Positions 23,896 to 33,538 are shown, counted from the stretch's first letter. The stretch is 64,000 bases of DNA from Hymenobacter ruricola (GCF_015694525.1 NZ_JADQDM010000004.1:62001-126000); one strand, 5' to 3'. Translations and numbers: made by a program. The notes: generated by a model from the sequence alone, not told the origin.

Positions 23896-26064
23896 ATGGC
23901 GGCGATTTTGAGCAACCCCAGCGCGGCGGAAGCCGTCGCCTCGCAAGCCGGCGCGGCGGCCGGCGCGCGGCCCATGCGCATCGCCCTCATTGGCAACCCC
24001 AACAGCGGCAAAACCTCGCTCTTCAACCAGCTCACCGGCCTCAACCAGAAAGTGGGCAACTTCCCGGGCGTGACGGTGGACCGCAAGTCGGGCTTCGCGC
24101 AGCTCACGCACACGCAGCGGGCCGAGATTGTGGACTTGCCGGGCACTTATTCGCTCTACCCCAAGAGCCTGGACGAGAGGGTGATAACCGACCTGCTTTA
24201 CGACAAAAGCTCGGCCAGCTACCCCGATTTTGTGGTGGTGACGGTAGACGCCAACAACCTGCGCCGCAGTTTGCTGCTGTTTACGCAGCTCGGCGACCTG
24301 GGCCTGCCCGCCGTGCTGGCCCTGAATATGATGGACGTGGCCGAGCGCCACGGCGTGAACATCGACCTGCCGGCGCTGGAGCAGGAGCTGGGCGTGCCCA
24401 TTATCCCAATGAACGCGCGGAATGGCATCGGCGTCGCGGCCCTCAAAATTGTGATGGCCCAGCGCCTGGACGCGCCGCCGGTGCGCTGCTGGGAGCCCGA
24501 CGACCAACTGCTGCCCATGGTGCGGCAGATTCGCTACTACTTCGACCTGCACAACGACTACCTGGCGCTGCACTACGCCCAACAGTTCCGCCAAATCGGC
24601 TTTCTGAGCGCCGACGATAAAGCGTATCTGCAGGAGCTGACGCAGCAATACGGCTTCGACCCCACGGCGCAGCAGGCGAGCGAAACCATTGCCCGCTACG
24701 CTCGAATCAACGAAATCCTGCTGGAAACGGTGACGGTGACGCGCACCGAAACCCGGGAGCCCATCAGCAACCGCATCGACCGGGTGCTGACGCACCGGGT
24801 GGGCGGCTACCTGATTTTTCTGGCAATTCTGTTCCTGCTGTTTCAGGCCATTTTTGCCTGGGCCCAGTACCCGATGGACTGGATTGACCAGGGCATTTCG
24901 GCCCTGAGCGCGACCATTCAGGACAACTTCCACGGGCCTCTGATTCGCCTGTTAACGGAGGGCGTGCTGGCCGGCCTGGGCGGCGTGCTGATATTCATTC
25001 CGCAGATTGCGCTGCTGTTTGGCTTCCTGGCCATTCTGGAGGAAACGGGGTACATGGCCCGAGTTACCTTCTTGATGGACAAGCTGATGCGGCCGTTTGG
25101 CTTGAGTGGAAAGAGCGTGGTGCCGCTGATTTCGGGCCTGGCCTGCGCGGTGCCGGCCATCATGGGCGCGCGCACCATTGAGAGCTGGAAGGACCGGATG
25201 ATAACCATCTTTGTGACGCCGCTGATGTCGTGCTCGGCGCGCATTCCGGTGTACACGGTGCTGGTGGCGCTGGTGGTGCCCGACGAGGCCGCGTGGGGCA
25301 TTTTCAACCTGCGCGGCGTGGCCTTGATGTCGCTGTACCTGTTGGGCTTGTTCTCGGCGCTGGCCTCGGCCTGGGTGCTGAAAACGGTGCTGAAGGCGCG
25401 GGAGCGGAGCTATTTCATCATGGAGTTTCCGGTGTACCAGTGGCCGCGCTGGAAAAACGTGGGGCTGACCATTTACCAGAAGGTGCAGGCGTTTGTGTTG
25501 CAGGCCGGCAAGGTGATTGTGGCCATCTCGGTGCTGCTGTGGGTGCTGGCCAGCTACGGCCCGGGCCAGCAGCAGGAAACGGCCGAAGCCCGGGTGCGGC
25601 AGGAAGCGCCCGCGCAACACTGGGGCGACGCCGAGATTAGCCGCCGCGTGGCCTCGGCCCGGCTGGAGAATTCCTACGCCGGCTCGTTTGGGCGGGCGCT
25701 GGAGCCGGCCATCCGGCCGCTGGGCTACGACTGGAAAATCGGCATTGCGCTGCTCACCTCGTTTGCGGCCCGGGAGGTGTTCGTGGGCACCATTTCCACC
25801 ATCTACAGCGTGGGGCAGGACGCCGACATGGGCACGCTGCAACAGAAGCTGCAGGCCGAAAAGGACGTTAATGGGCAGCCGTTTTTCACGCCGGCGCGGG
25901 CGTTTTCGCTGCTGGTGTTTTACGTGTTTGCCATGCAGTGCATGAGCACGCTGGCCGTGACCTACCGCGAAACCCAGAACTGGAAGTGGCCACTGGCGCA
26001 GCTCCTGTACATGACGGGCCTGGCCTACGTAGCGGCGTTTGCGGTGTACCAGGCGTTGGCCTAG
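23896..26064 (+). CDS. feoB: Ferrous iron transporter FeoB
   Basis: 722 residues. The N-terminal G domain has its P-loop at 33-41 (GNPNSGKTS), the switch region NFPGVTVDRKSG, the G3 motif DLPGTYSLYP and a G4 motif in ALNMMDVAERHG. A helical bundle follows. The C-terminal half holds the membrane domain with the two Gate/nucleoside-recognition repeats (ETGYMARVTFLMDKLMRPFG, VPLISGLACAVPAIMGART, TSFAAREVFVGTIS). It moves Fe2+ across the inner membrane. Length is normal for Bacteroidota FeoB. The stop codon TAG begins an inverted repeat element. Confidence 0.96.
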   Translation: MAAILSNPSAAEAVASQAGAAAGARPMRIALIGNPNSGKTSLFNQLTGLNQKVGNFPGVTVDRKSGFAQLTHTQRAEIVDLPGTYSLYPKSLDERVITDLLYDKSSASYPDFVVVTVDANNLRRSLLLFTQLGDLGLPAVLALNMMDVAERHGVNIDLPALEQELGVPIIPMNARNGIGVAALKIVMAQRLDAPPVRCWEPDDQLLPMVRQIRYYFDLHNDYLALHYAQQFRQIGFLSADDKAYLQELTQQYGFDPTAQQASETIARYARINEILLETVTVTRTETREPISNRIDRVLTHRVGGYLIFLAILFLLFQAIFAWAQYPMDWIDQGISALSATIQDNFHGPLIRLLTEGVLAGLGGVLIFIPQIALLFGFLAILEETGYMARVTFLMDKLMRPFGLSGKSVVPLISGLACAVPAIMGARTIESWKDRMITIFVTPLMSCSARIPVYTVLVALVVPDEAAWGIFNLRGVALMSLYLLGLFSALASAWVLKTVLKARERSYFIMEFPVYQWPRWKNVGLTIYQKVQAFVLQAGKVIVAISVLLWVLASYGPGQQQETAEARVRQEAPAQHWGDAEISRRVASARLENSYAGSFGRALEPAIRPLGYDWKIGIALLTSFAAREVFVGTISTIYSVGQDADMGTLQQKLQAEKDVNGQPFFTPARAFSLLVFYVFAMQCMSTLAVTYRETQNWKWPLAQLLYMTGLAYVAAFAVYQALA

Positions 26065-26184
26065 AGGCGCAATGCGTTGCGCCTTGTCGTTGAACGGCCG
26101 GGACCGCGCCGTTCGGGTATCGTTCCGCCGCAAGTCGTTCTGCCGTCATCGTTCAATGACGAGACGCAAAATGTTGCGCCTCTA
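26062..26184. repeat. Inverted repeat element of the GAGGCGCAA family at the feoB stop
   Basis: The left arm 26062-26088 and right arm 26158-26184 are inverted copies with a few mismatches. Each arm has its own inner palindrome (GGCGCAA, 4-nt loop, TTGCGCC). The left arm begins with the feoB stop codon TAG. The layout of two small hairpins inside a larger one resembles REPIN elements. Confidence 0.8.
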
Positions 26185-26210
26185 CAGCGTTCGGGTGTCC
26201 GATTAAAAGC

Positions 26211-26238
26211 AAGGTGTTCAGAAATGGACACCTTTTTT
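26211..26238 (+). terminator. Terminator after feoB
   Basis: The stem AAGGTGT / ACACCTT with a 10-nt loop is followed by TTTT. It lies between the repeat element and the promoter of the efflux operon. Confidence 0.75.
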
Positions 26239-26295
26239 ATTTGAGCCGCCAGCCTGTTTTCTATTTATGCATTGAAATTCATGTAATTATATAAA

Positions 26296-26310
26296 TGGCA
26301 CGCGGCTTGG
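26296..26310 (+). promoter_or_regulatory. Candidate sigma-54 promoter of the efflux operon
   Basis: TGGCACGCGGCTTGG matches the sigma-54 form TGGCACG-N4-TTGC except for the last base of the -12 part. The GG and the -12 pair have the required 10-bp spacing. The start site would be near 26322, about 26 nt before the adaptor ATG. The operon is followed by a sigma-54-dependent regulator gene (33815-35197), which supports the assignment. Confidence 0.6.
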
Positions 26311-26347
26311 CAGTGCTTGGAGGAAACCCCTTTACTCCTGCACGAAA

Positions 26348-27595
26348 ATGGACAGAGCCATTGCCCCATCAATCCAAACCCAACGGCAGCGCCGCCGCTG
26401 GCTGCTGGGGGCCGGGGTGGCTGTGGTGGCCCTGCTGGCCGTGCTGGCTTTTCGGTCGGTGCTGAAACCCGGCATCCGCCGCACCGATTTGCTGACGGCC
26501 ACGGTGGCAACCGGCGACGTGGAAGCTTCGTTGAGTGCCGCCGGCACCGTGATTCCGGGCCGCGAGGCGGTGCTCACCAGCCCCATTCAGAGCACCATCC
26601 GGCGGGTGGCGGTGGCCGTGGGCGCCCAGGTGCAGCCCGGCGAAACCATACTGGAGCTGGACAAGGACCTGGCGAACTCTTCGCTGGCCAAGCTCGATGA
26701 CGAGCAGCTGCGCAACCAGAATAAGAACTCCCAGCTGCAACTCACGCTGGAGCGCAGCCTCAACGACCTGCGCACCCAGGCCGAGGTGCAGGCCGTGAAA
26801 GTGCGCAGCCTGCAATCGGCCCTGCGCGACGAGCAGCAACTGCTGAAAATAGGCGGCGGCACCGCCGAAAACGTGCGCCAGGCCGAACTGAACCTGACTG
26901 TGGCGCAGCTGGAAGCTCAGCGCCTGGCCCGCCAGATTCAAACCCAGCAGCGCTCGAACGCGGCCGACGTGCGCGAGCTGGGCTACACGGTTTCGATGCA
27001 GCAGCGCAGCATTGCCGAGTTGGCCACCAAGCTGCGGCAGGCCGACATCAGCAGCCAGCAGCCCGGCGTGCTGACGTGGGTGAACGAGAGCATCGGCACC
27101 ACGGTGCAGGCCGGCGACCCGCTGGCCCGCGTGGCCGACCTGAGCAGCTTCCGCATCCGGGCCACCATTTCGGACAGCTACGCCGACGCCCTGCATCAGG
27201 GCGACCCGGTGGTGGTGCGCGCCAACAACACCGACCTGCGCGGCACCCTGACCACCATCAGCCCGAGCGTGGAAAAGGGCGTGGTAACGTTTTACGCGCA
27301 GCTCGACAACCCACACCACCCGGCCTTGCGCGCCAACCTGCGGGCCGACGTGTTTGTGATAACGCGCGCCCACCACGGCGTGCTGCGGGTGAAAAACGGC
27401 CCCTTTTACCAGGGCGGCAAGGAGCAGCCGGTGTTTGTGTTGAAGGACGGGCGGGCGGTGCGCCGCACGGTGCGCTTCGGCGACAGCAACTTCGACTTTG
27501 TGCAGGTGCTGAGTGGCTTGCAGGCCGGCGAGGAAATCGTGGTGTCGGACATGAAGGACCACCTGGACACGCCGGAACTGAAGCTTAAGGACTAA
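26348..27595 (+). CDS. Efflux periplasmic adaptor (HlyD/MacA family)
   Basis: 415 residues. A membrane anchor at residues about 20-40 (WLLGAGVAVVALLAVLAFRSVL) is followed by a beta-barrel and biotinyl-lipoyl half (VIPGREAVLTSPIQSTIRRV), a long coiled-coil hairpin at about 100-235 (LQLTLERSLNDLRTQAEVQ, IAELATKLRQADISSQQP), and the second lipoyl half (GVLTWVNESIGTTVQAGDP). In tripartite ABC exporters this protein joins the inner-membrane permease to TolC. It is first in an operon with TolC (4-bp gap), an ATPase and two permeases. The substrate is unknown; relatives export macrolides, peptides or lipids. Confidence 0.92.
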   Translation: MDRAIAPSIQTQRQRRRWLLGAGVAVVALLAVLAFRSVLKPGIRRTDLLTATVATGDVEASLSAAGTVIPGREAVLTSPIQSTIRRVAVAVGAQVQPGETILELDKDLANSSLAKLDDEQLRNQNKNSQLQLTLERSLNDLRTQAEVQAVKVRSLQSALRDEQQLLKIGGGTAENVRQAELNLTVAQLEAQRLARQIQTQQRSNAADVRELGYTVSMQQRSIAELATKLRQADISSQQPGVLTWVNESIGTTVQAGDPLARVADLSSFRIRATISDSYADALHQGDPVVVRANNTDLRGTLTTISPSVEKGVVTFYAQLDNPHHPALRANLRADVFVITRAHHGVLRVKNGPFYQGGKEQPVFVLKDGRAVRRTVRFGDSNFDFVQVLSGLQAGEEIVVSDMKDHLDTPELKLKD

Positions 27596-27599
27596 GGCG

Positions 27600-29069
27600 A
27601 TGAAACGAGCTTTCCTCTTCGTTCTGGGTTTTGTGGCGCTGCTGATGCCGCCGGCAATTGCGCAACAGGCGCCGCCGGTGGCCGGCAGCGGCCTCACGCT
27701 GGACCAAATTATCAGTCTGGCGCTCGACCACTCGGCGGTGGGCCAGCAGGCCTTCACCACCCGCGAAACCAGCTACTGGGCCTGGCGCGGCTACCAGGCC
27801 AACTACCGGCCGCAGCTGGGCCTGCAGGGCACGCTGCCCAATTTCAGCCGGGCCATTGCGCCGGTGGTGCAGCCCGATGGCACCACCAGCTTCCAGTCGG
27901 TGCGCATCAACAATTCTGATTTGGCCCTGACGCTGAGCCAGAACATTGGCCTGACCGGCGGGCAGGTGTTCATCGGTTCTCAGTTGCAGCGGTTTGATGA
28001 TTTCAATGGCTCGTTGCGGCGCTACAACAACCAGCCCTTCACCGTGGGCCTCACGCAGCCGCTGGGCCAGTTCAACGCCCTGCGCTGGGCCCGCCGCATC
28101 GAGCCGCTGCGCTACCAGGAAAGCCAGCGCCAGTACGTGGAAGAGCGCGAAACCATTGCCCAGCGCGTCACAGAGCTGTATTTCGACGTGCTGCTGCAGC
28201 AGGTGAACGCCGAAGTGGCCCGCCAAAACGCCCAGGCCACGGCCGAGCTGCTGCGCATCGGGCAGGAGCGGTACCGCCTGGGCCGGCTCTCGCAAAGCGA
28301 CTTGTTGCAGCTGGAGCTGAACCTGTTGAACGCCCAACAGGCCCAGACCCAGGCCCAGCTCGGTGCCGAAAATGCCACCGTGGACCTGCAGGGCTACACC
28401 GGCCTGGCCGAGGCGCCCGCCCTAGCCGTGCCCGCGCCCGCGCCGCAGCCGGCCGTGGCGCCCAAGCTGGCATTGGAGCAGGCTCGCCAAAACCGCAGCG
28501 CCACGCTGGCCTTTCGCCGCCGGCTGCTGCAGGCCGAGCGCGATGTGGCCCAGGCCCGCGGGCTCACCGGCTTCCGGGCCACGCTCACGGCCAACACTGG
28601 CTACGTGAACCAGGCCGCCAGCCTCGGCGCCACCTACCTCAACCTGCAAAACCAGCAGCAGGTGGCCCTGGCCTTCTCGGTGCCGCTGGTGGACTGGGGC
28701 CGCCAACGCTCCATCATCAAAACCGCCGAGCTGACCCGCGACCAGGTGACGCACACCGTGGCCCAGGAAGAGCGCACCTTCGAGCAAACGGTGCTGACGC
28801 AGGCCAGCCAGTTTGCGGCGCTGGCCCAGCAGCTGCGCCTGGCCGGCCGGGCCGATTCCATTGCCCAGCGGCGCTACGACATTGCCCGCGCCACCTACCT
28901 GCTGGGCCGCATCAGCCTCACCGATTTGAGCCTGGCTTCCAACGCCAAGGACGGCGCCAAGCGCGACTACATTTTTGCCTTGCGCTCGTGCTGGGTGGCC
29001 CATTTCCGGCTGCGGGCCCTCACGCTGTATGATTTTGAAAAACAGGTGCCCATCGTGGCCGCCCGCTGA
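27600..29069 (+). CDS. TolC family outer-membrane efflux protein
   Basis: 489 residues with a signal peptide ending in PPAIAQQ. The two-fold repeat of outer-membrane efflux proteins is visible: LTLDQIISLALDHSAVGQQ opening the first half and LALEQARQNRSATLAFRRRL opening the second, each followed by long helices with regular Gln/Arg/Leu spacing (ATAELLRIGQERYRLGRLS, SIAQRRYDIARATYLLGRIS). It forms the outer-membrane channel of the exporter. It starts 4 bp after the adaptor stop. Confidence 0.92.
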   Translation: MKRAFLFVLGFVALLMPPAIAQQAPPVAGSGLTLDQIISLALDHSAVGQQAFTTRETSYWAWRGYQANYRPQLGLQGTLPNFSRAIAPVVQPDGTTSFQSVRINNSDLALTLSQNIGLTGGQVFIGSQLQRFDDFNGSLRRYNNQPFTVGLTQPLGQFNALRWARRIEPLRYQESQRQYVEERETIAQRVTELYFDVLLQQVNAEVARQNAQATAELLRIGQERYRLGRLSQSDLLQLELNLLNAQQAQTQAQLGAENATVDLQGYTGLAEAPALAVPAPAPQPAVAPKLALEQARQNRSATLAFRRRLLQAERDVAQARGLTGFRATLTANTGYVNQAASLGATYLNLQNQQQVALAFSVPLVDWGRQRSIIKTAELTRDQVTHTVAQEERTFEQTVLTQASQFAALAQQLRLAGRADSIAQRRYDIARATYLLGRISLTDLSLASNAKDGAKRDYIFALRSCWVAHFRLRALTLYDFEKQVPIVAAR

Positions 29070-29079
29070 TAAACAGAAC

Positions 29080-29167
29080 GTCATGCCGAGCGCAGCCGAG
29101 GCATCTCGTGTGCCAGAGTAAATAATTACTTCTCCGAGCGAGATGTCTCGACAAGCTCGATATGACC
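29080..29167. repeat. GTCATGC-family palindromic element, copy 1
   Basis: The left arm begins GTCATGCCGAGCGCAGC and the right arm is its imperfect inverse ending at about 29167, with a loop of about 30 bp. It lies between the TolC gene and the ABC ATPase gene. Copies are also at 29980, 35220, 45707 and 48534. Confidence 0.8.
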
Positions 29168-29210
29168 GTCCAATAAATTTCACATTCGCGCTTTTCTCAC
29201 CTTTTTTCTT

Positions 29211-29948
<738 letters not shown>

Positions 29949-29979
29949 CTCAGTTAAAAGTTATGAAACCAATCGGACC

Positions 29980-30066
29980 GTCATGTCGAGCGCAGCCGAG
30001 ACATCTCGCGTGCAAAAACTAATTAGCTACTCCACGCGAGATGCTTCGACTTCGCTCAGCATGACG
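29980..30066. repeat. GTCATGC-family palindromic element, copy 2
   Basis: The left arm begins GTCATGTCGAGCGCAGC and the right arm ends TTCGCTCAGCATGAC. Same architecture as copy 1 and only 0.8 kb away. It lies between the ABC ATPase gene and the first permease gene. Confidence 0.8.
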
Positions 30067-30087
30067 TTCTGGTAAAGCCCAATTCCC

Positions 30088-31350
30088 ATGCTCCTTTCTT
30101 ACCTCAAAATTGCCTGGAAGGTGCTCATGCGCCGCAAGTTTTTTACCTTCATCAGCCTGTTTGGCGTGAGCTTTACGTTGATGATTTTGCTGGTGGTAAT
30201 GGCCATGTTCGACCACTTGGTGGGGCCCGGCACCCCGGCGAAGCGCGTGGATAGGATGCTGTTCGTGAACGTCATCCGGCACCAGATGGTGGGCGGCCAC
30301 GGCTGGATGAACATGCCGGCCAGCATTCACTTCGTGGACGACTACGTGCGCAAGCTGAAAACGCCCGAAAAGGTGGGCATCACCACCACTTCCTCCAACG
30401 CTACGGCCTTCACCAAAAGTAAGCTGCTGGCGCTGGACCTGACGTACACCGACGGCAACTTCTGGCAAATCATGGACTTTGACTTTGTGAGCGGGCGGGC
30501 CTTTACCGGCGAAGAAGTGAAGAGCGCGCAGCGGGTGTGCGTGCTGAACGAAACCACCGCCCGCAACTATTTTGGCACGCCCGACGTGGTAGGCCGCACC
30601 ATCGAAATCGACCTGAAGCGTTACCGCGTGGCCGGCGTGGTGCGCAACGTGTCGGCCGCCCACGTGTATGCTTACGCCGACGTGTGGGTGCCCTACACCC
30701 TGAGCCCGCAGTTTTACAAAGACAACCGCCTGAGTGGGGAGTTTCTGGTGGTGCTGCTGGCGCCCTCGGCGCAAGCGGTGCCGGCCGTGCGCGAAGAATA
30801 CCGGCAAATGGTGAAGCGGGTGGAAATTCCGAACCCCAAGGAGGTGCAGGCCATTTTCTCCTATGCCGACCCCGTGCTGGCCAGTTTCACGCGGGCCATA
30901 CTCAACCACCAGGACCAGACCGTGGACGACGACAACATCGACACCTTCTACTTCATGGTGGGCGGCCTAGCGCTGCTGTTTATGCTGCTGCCGGCCCTGA
31001 ACCTGGTGAACCTCAACGTGACGCGCATCCTGGAGCGCTCAGGCGAGATTGGGGTGCGCAAGGCCTTTGGCGCGGCCGGGCCCGATTTGGTGGGCCAGTT
31101 CCTGGTCGAGAACCTGGTGCTGGCCCTGGTGGGCGGGCTGCTGGGCCTGGGCTTGGCCGCTGGTGCGCTGGCCCTCGTGAACGAAGCGCACCCCGTGGCC
31201 TACGCGCACTTCGCCCTGAGCTGGCGGGTGTTTGGCTGGGGCATGGTCCTCACCCTGGTGTTTGGGCTAATGAGCGGCGTGTACCCGGCCTGGAAAATGT
31301 CGCGCCTAAACCCCGTGGCCGCCCTGCGCGGCAGCGGCGAGCAGAAATGA
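30088..31350 (+). CDS. ABC permease, MacB/FtsX type (first)
   Basis: 420 residues. An N-terminal membrane helix (FFTFISLFGVSFTLMILLVVMAMF) is followed by a periplasmic MacB-like domain of about 230 residues (VVGRTIEIDLKRYRVAGVVR), then the FtsX domain with three helices near the C-terminus (GGLALLFMLLPALNLVNLNV, EIGVRKAFGAAGPDLVGQFL, VFGLMSGVYPAWKMSRLNP). This four-helix layout is that of MacB-type permeases. Split into two distinct permease genes here, the exporter is likely a heterodimer with the next protein, using the upstream ATPase. Confidence 0.92.
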   Translation: MLLSYLKIAWKVLMRRKFFTFISLFGVSFTLMILLVVMAMFDHLVGPGTPAKRVDRMLFVNVIRHQMVGGHGWMNMPASIHFVDDYVRKLKTPEKVGITTTSSNATAFTKSKLLALDLTYTDGNFWQIMDFDFVSGRAFTGEEVKSAQRVCVLNETTARNYFGTPDVVGRTIEIDLKRYRVAGVVRNVSAAHVYAYADVWVPYTLSPQFYKDNRLSGEFLVVLLAPSAQAVPAVREEYRQMVKRVEIPNPKEVQAIFSYADPVLASFTRAILNHQDQTVDDDNIDTFYFMVGGLALLFMLLPALNLVNLNVTRILERSGEIGVRKAFGAAGPDLVGQFLVENLVLALVGGLLGLGLAAGALALVNEAHPVAYAHFALSWRVFGWGMVLTLVFGLMSGVYPAWKMSRLNPVAALRGSGEQK

Positions 31351-31459
31351 GCTAAGAGTTAAAAGTTAGGAGTTAAGAGTTGGCTACAGCGCTTCTCCAA
31401 TTCCTGCTTTCCCAAGCCTGCCGGCTAACTCTTAACTCCTAACTTTTAACTCTTAACTC
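31351..31459. repeat. 7-bp-tandem hairpin element between the two permease genes
   Basis: The left arm (31351-31383) reads in 7-bp steps (GAGTTAA, AAGTTAG, GAGTTAA, GAGTTGG), and the right arm (about 31424-31459) is its close inverse (AACTCTT, AACTCCT, AACTTTT, AACTCTT). It begins directly after the TGA stop. It is the intergenic relative of the element inside murF-alr. Confidence 0.85.
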
Positions 31460-31467
31460 AAGAAGCC

Positions 31468-32667
31468 ATGCTTCGCCATCTTTTCACCCTCATCTGGAAC
31501 CGCAAGCGGGCCAACCTGCTGCTGATTTCCGAAGTCTTCTTCTCGTTTGTGGTGCTGTTTGGGGTGGGCGCGGTGCTCATCACCGTGGGCAAAAACTACT
31601 TCACGCCGCACGGCTTCAACTACGAAGACGTGTGGCGGCTGGAAGTGCGCGCCGGCCAGGGCCTGAAAATGCCCCGCGCCGAGCTCGACGACGTGGTGCG
31701 CCAGGTGAAAGCCCTGCCCGGCGTGCGCACTGTGGCCCTCACCAGCGGCAACCTGCCGTTCATTTTCAACACCAACAACTCGGCCTTTGCCTACAAGGGC
31801 AAGAAGTCGCCGCCCACCAACTACTACGACGCCGACGACCACTACCTTGAGGCCACGCAGCTGCACCTGCGCGAAGGCCGCTGGTTTACCCAGACGGACG
31901 ACGGCAGCAACCACCGCCCCGTCGTCATCACCCAGGACCTGCGCGAAATCCTGTTTGGCGACGAGCCGGCGCTGGGCAAAATATTCACCTTCAGCGAGCC
32001 CGGCCCCAACATTAAGCCCGAAGACGAGTTTCAGGTGATGGGCGTGGTCGACAACGTGAACATGGAAAGCGACTTCTCGGCGCCCATCCCCGCGATGTGG
32101 AAACGCCTGATTCCCTACGACACCACCCACTGGGAAACGGCCAGCATGCTGGTGCGCGTGGCCCCCGGCGAAGGCGGCGTGCTGCAGGAAAAAATAGCCC
32201 GCACCGTGGCCGGCGTCACCCGCCAGTGGACCACCGAAGTGCGTGTGGTGAACGACGACCGCCTGCACCGCCGCATGTTCACGCTGGTGCCGGTGGTGGG
32301 CCTGTGCATCATGGGCTTGTTTTTGATTATCAACGTGGCGCTGGGGCTGTTTGGGGTGCTGTGGTACAACATCAGCCAGCGCCGGGCCGAGATTGGGCTG
32401 CGCCGGGCCATGGGCGCCACGGGCGCGGGCATCGGCTGGCAGTTTCTGGGCGAAATGATGGTGGTGACGACCTTTGGCGTGGTGCTGGGCGCCGTACTGG
32501 CGGCCCAGTTCCCGCTGCTCAACGCCTTCGATTTGCCCGCCGAGCCCTACCTGCTGGCCATCGGGGCGGCGGCGCTGGCGGTGTACCTCATCACGGCCCT
32601 GTGCGCGTGGCAGCCCAGCCGGCTGGCGGCGGGCATTCAGCCGGCAGTGGCGCTGCGCGAAGAGTAA
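31468..32667 (+). CDS. ABC permease, MacB/FtsX type (second)
   Basis: 399 residues, same design as the preceding permease: an N-terminal helix (LLLISEVFFSFVVLFGVGAV), a periplasmic domain and three C-terminal helices (VVGLCIMGLFLIINVALGLF, EIGLRRAMGATGAGIGWQFL, AVYLITALCAWQPSRLAAG). Similarity to the first permease is at family level, consistent with a heterodimeric transporter. The C-terminal IQPAVALREE ending matches the usual end of the family (Pxx ALR). Confidence 0.92.
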   Translation: MLRHLFTLIWNRKRANLLLISEVFFSFVVLFGVGAVLITVGKNYFTPHGFNYEDVWRLEVRAGQGLKMPRAELDDVVRQVKALPGVRTVALTSGNLPFIFNTNNSAFAYKGKKSPPTNYYDADDHYLEATQLHLREGRWFTQTDDGSNHRPVVITQDLREILFGDEPALGKIFTFSEPGPNIKPEDEFQVMGVVDNVNMESDFSAPIPAMWKRLIPYDTTHWETASMLVRVAPGEGGVLQEKIARTVAGVTRQWTTEVRVVNDDRLHRRMFTLVPVVGLCIMGLFLIINVALGLFGVLWYNISQRRAEIGLRRAMGATGAGIGWQFLGEMMVVTTFGVVLGAVLAAQFPLLNAFDLPAEPYLLAIGAAALAVYLITALCAWQPSRLAAGIQPAVALREE

Positions 32668-32668
32668 G

Positions 32669-32749
32669 CTGTAGCGCGAACTTTGTAGTTCGCGTGTGCC
32701 GCGCCGGTAGCACCGTTCTGACACGCGAACTACAAAGTTCGCGCTACAG
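32669..32749. repeat. GTAGCG-family inverted repeat, copy 1
   Basis: A perfect 29-bp inverted repeat (32669-32697 and 32721-32749). Each arm has an inner hairpin CGCGAAC / GTTCGCG. The repeat starts 1 bp after the permease stop. A related element is at 38124-38197. Confidence 0.85.
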
Positions 32750-32825
32750 GGCAACCCCGCCCGCGCGGCCCGCATCTGGGTTGTCAGAAGCCAACTTCAT
32801 CACTCACCCTTTACCCTTTTTTCGC

Positions 32826-33533
32826 ATGAAAAACCTCACCGTTCTCGCCCTGCTTTGGCTGCTGGCCCTTGTGCCCGCGCTGGCCCAAACCTCCCCGGAA
32901 GTGCGCTCCGTAGGCAATTTCCGGGCCCTGAAAGTTTCCGACGGCATCATCGTCACCCTCGCTTCGGGCGGGGCTCAGCGCGTGGAAGCCAGCGCCGACA
33001 CGCCCGAATTCCTGGCCCGCATCAAAACCGAAGTGAGCGACGGCGTGCTCAAGGTAAGCTTCGAGCACAAGCTGAACGAGGCCTGGAGCAAGGACAACCG
33101 CCCGCGCAACCTGCGCGTGAGCATCACGGCCGCGCCCCTCACCGGCATCGAAGCCAGCAGCGGCGCCCGCGTGGAAGTGAAAAACGCCTACGCCACCGGC
33201 GATTTTAAGCTCGAAGTATCGTCCGGGGCCGTCGTCACGGCCCCCGATTTCACGGCCAAAAGCGTGAAAGCCGAGGTGAGCAGCGGCGCCGTGGCCAGCG
33301 TGGGCGGCAAAGTGCAAAGCCTCACGGTGGAAGCTTCCAGCGGCGCCGAATTCAAGGGCAGCGATGTGCAGGCCACTACCTGCAGCGCCTCCGCGTCGAG
33401 CGGCGGCAGCGTGGCCGTGGGCTCGCTGGAAAAGCTCACCGCCGATGCTTCGAGCGGCGGCAGCGTGCGCTACGCCAGCTCGGCCCAGGTCACCAAGCAC
33501 ACCAGCAGCGGCGGCAGCGTAAAGCCGCGGTAG
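32826..33533 (+). CDS. Secreted GIN-domain (DUF2807) protein
   Basis: 235 residues from ATG 32826, with signal peptide MKNLTVLALLWLLALVPALAQ. The rest is a right-handed beta-helix-like GIN domain, with the typical opening VRSVGNFRALKVSDGIIVTL and repeated Ser/Gly/Ala steps such as EASSGARVEVK, EVSSGAVVTAP and EVSSGAVASVGG. Such proteins are common near Bacteroidota exporters and two-component genes; no biochemical role is established. The C-terminal SSGGSVRYASSAQVTKHTSS is low in complexity. Whether it belongs to the exporter operon is uncertain because an inverted repeat lies between. Confidence 0.85.
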   Translation: MKNLTVLALLWLLALVPALAQTSPEVRSVGNFRALKVSDGIIVTLASGGAQRVEASADTPEFLARIKTEVSDGVLKVSFEHKLNEAWSKDNRPRNLRVSITAAPLTGIEASSGARVEVKNAYATGDFKLEVSSGAVVTAPDFTAKSVKAEVSSGAVASVGGKVQSLTVEASSGAEFKGSDVQATTCSASASSGGSVAVGSLEKLTADASSGGSVRYASSAQVTKHTSSGGSVKPR

Positions 33534-33538
33534 GCGGG

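Noticed and set aside
32097..32825. Frame extending the GIN-domain protein upstream
   Set aside because: It overlaps the permease gene and a repeat element; the signal peptide begins at ATG 32826.
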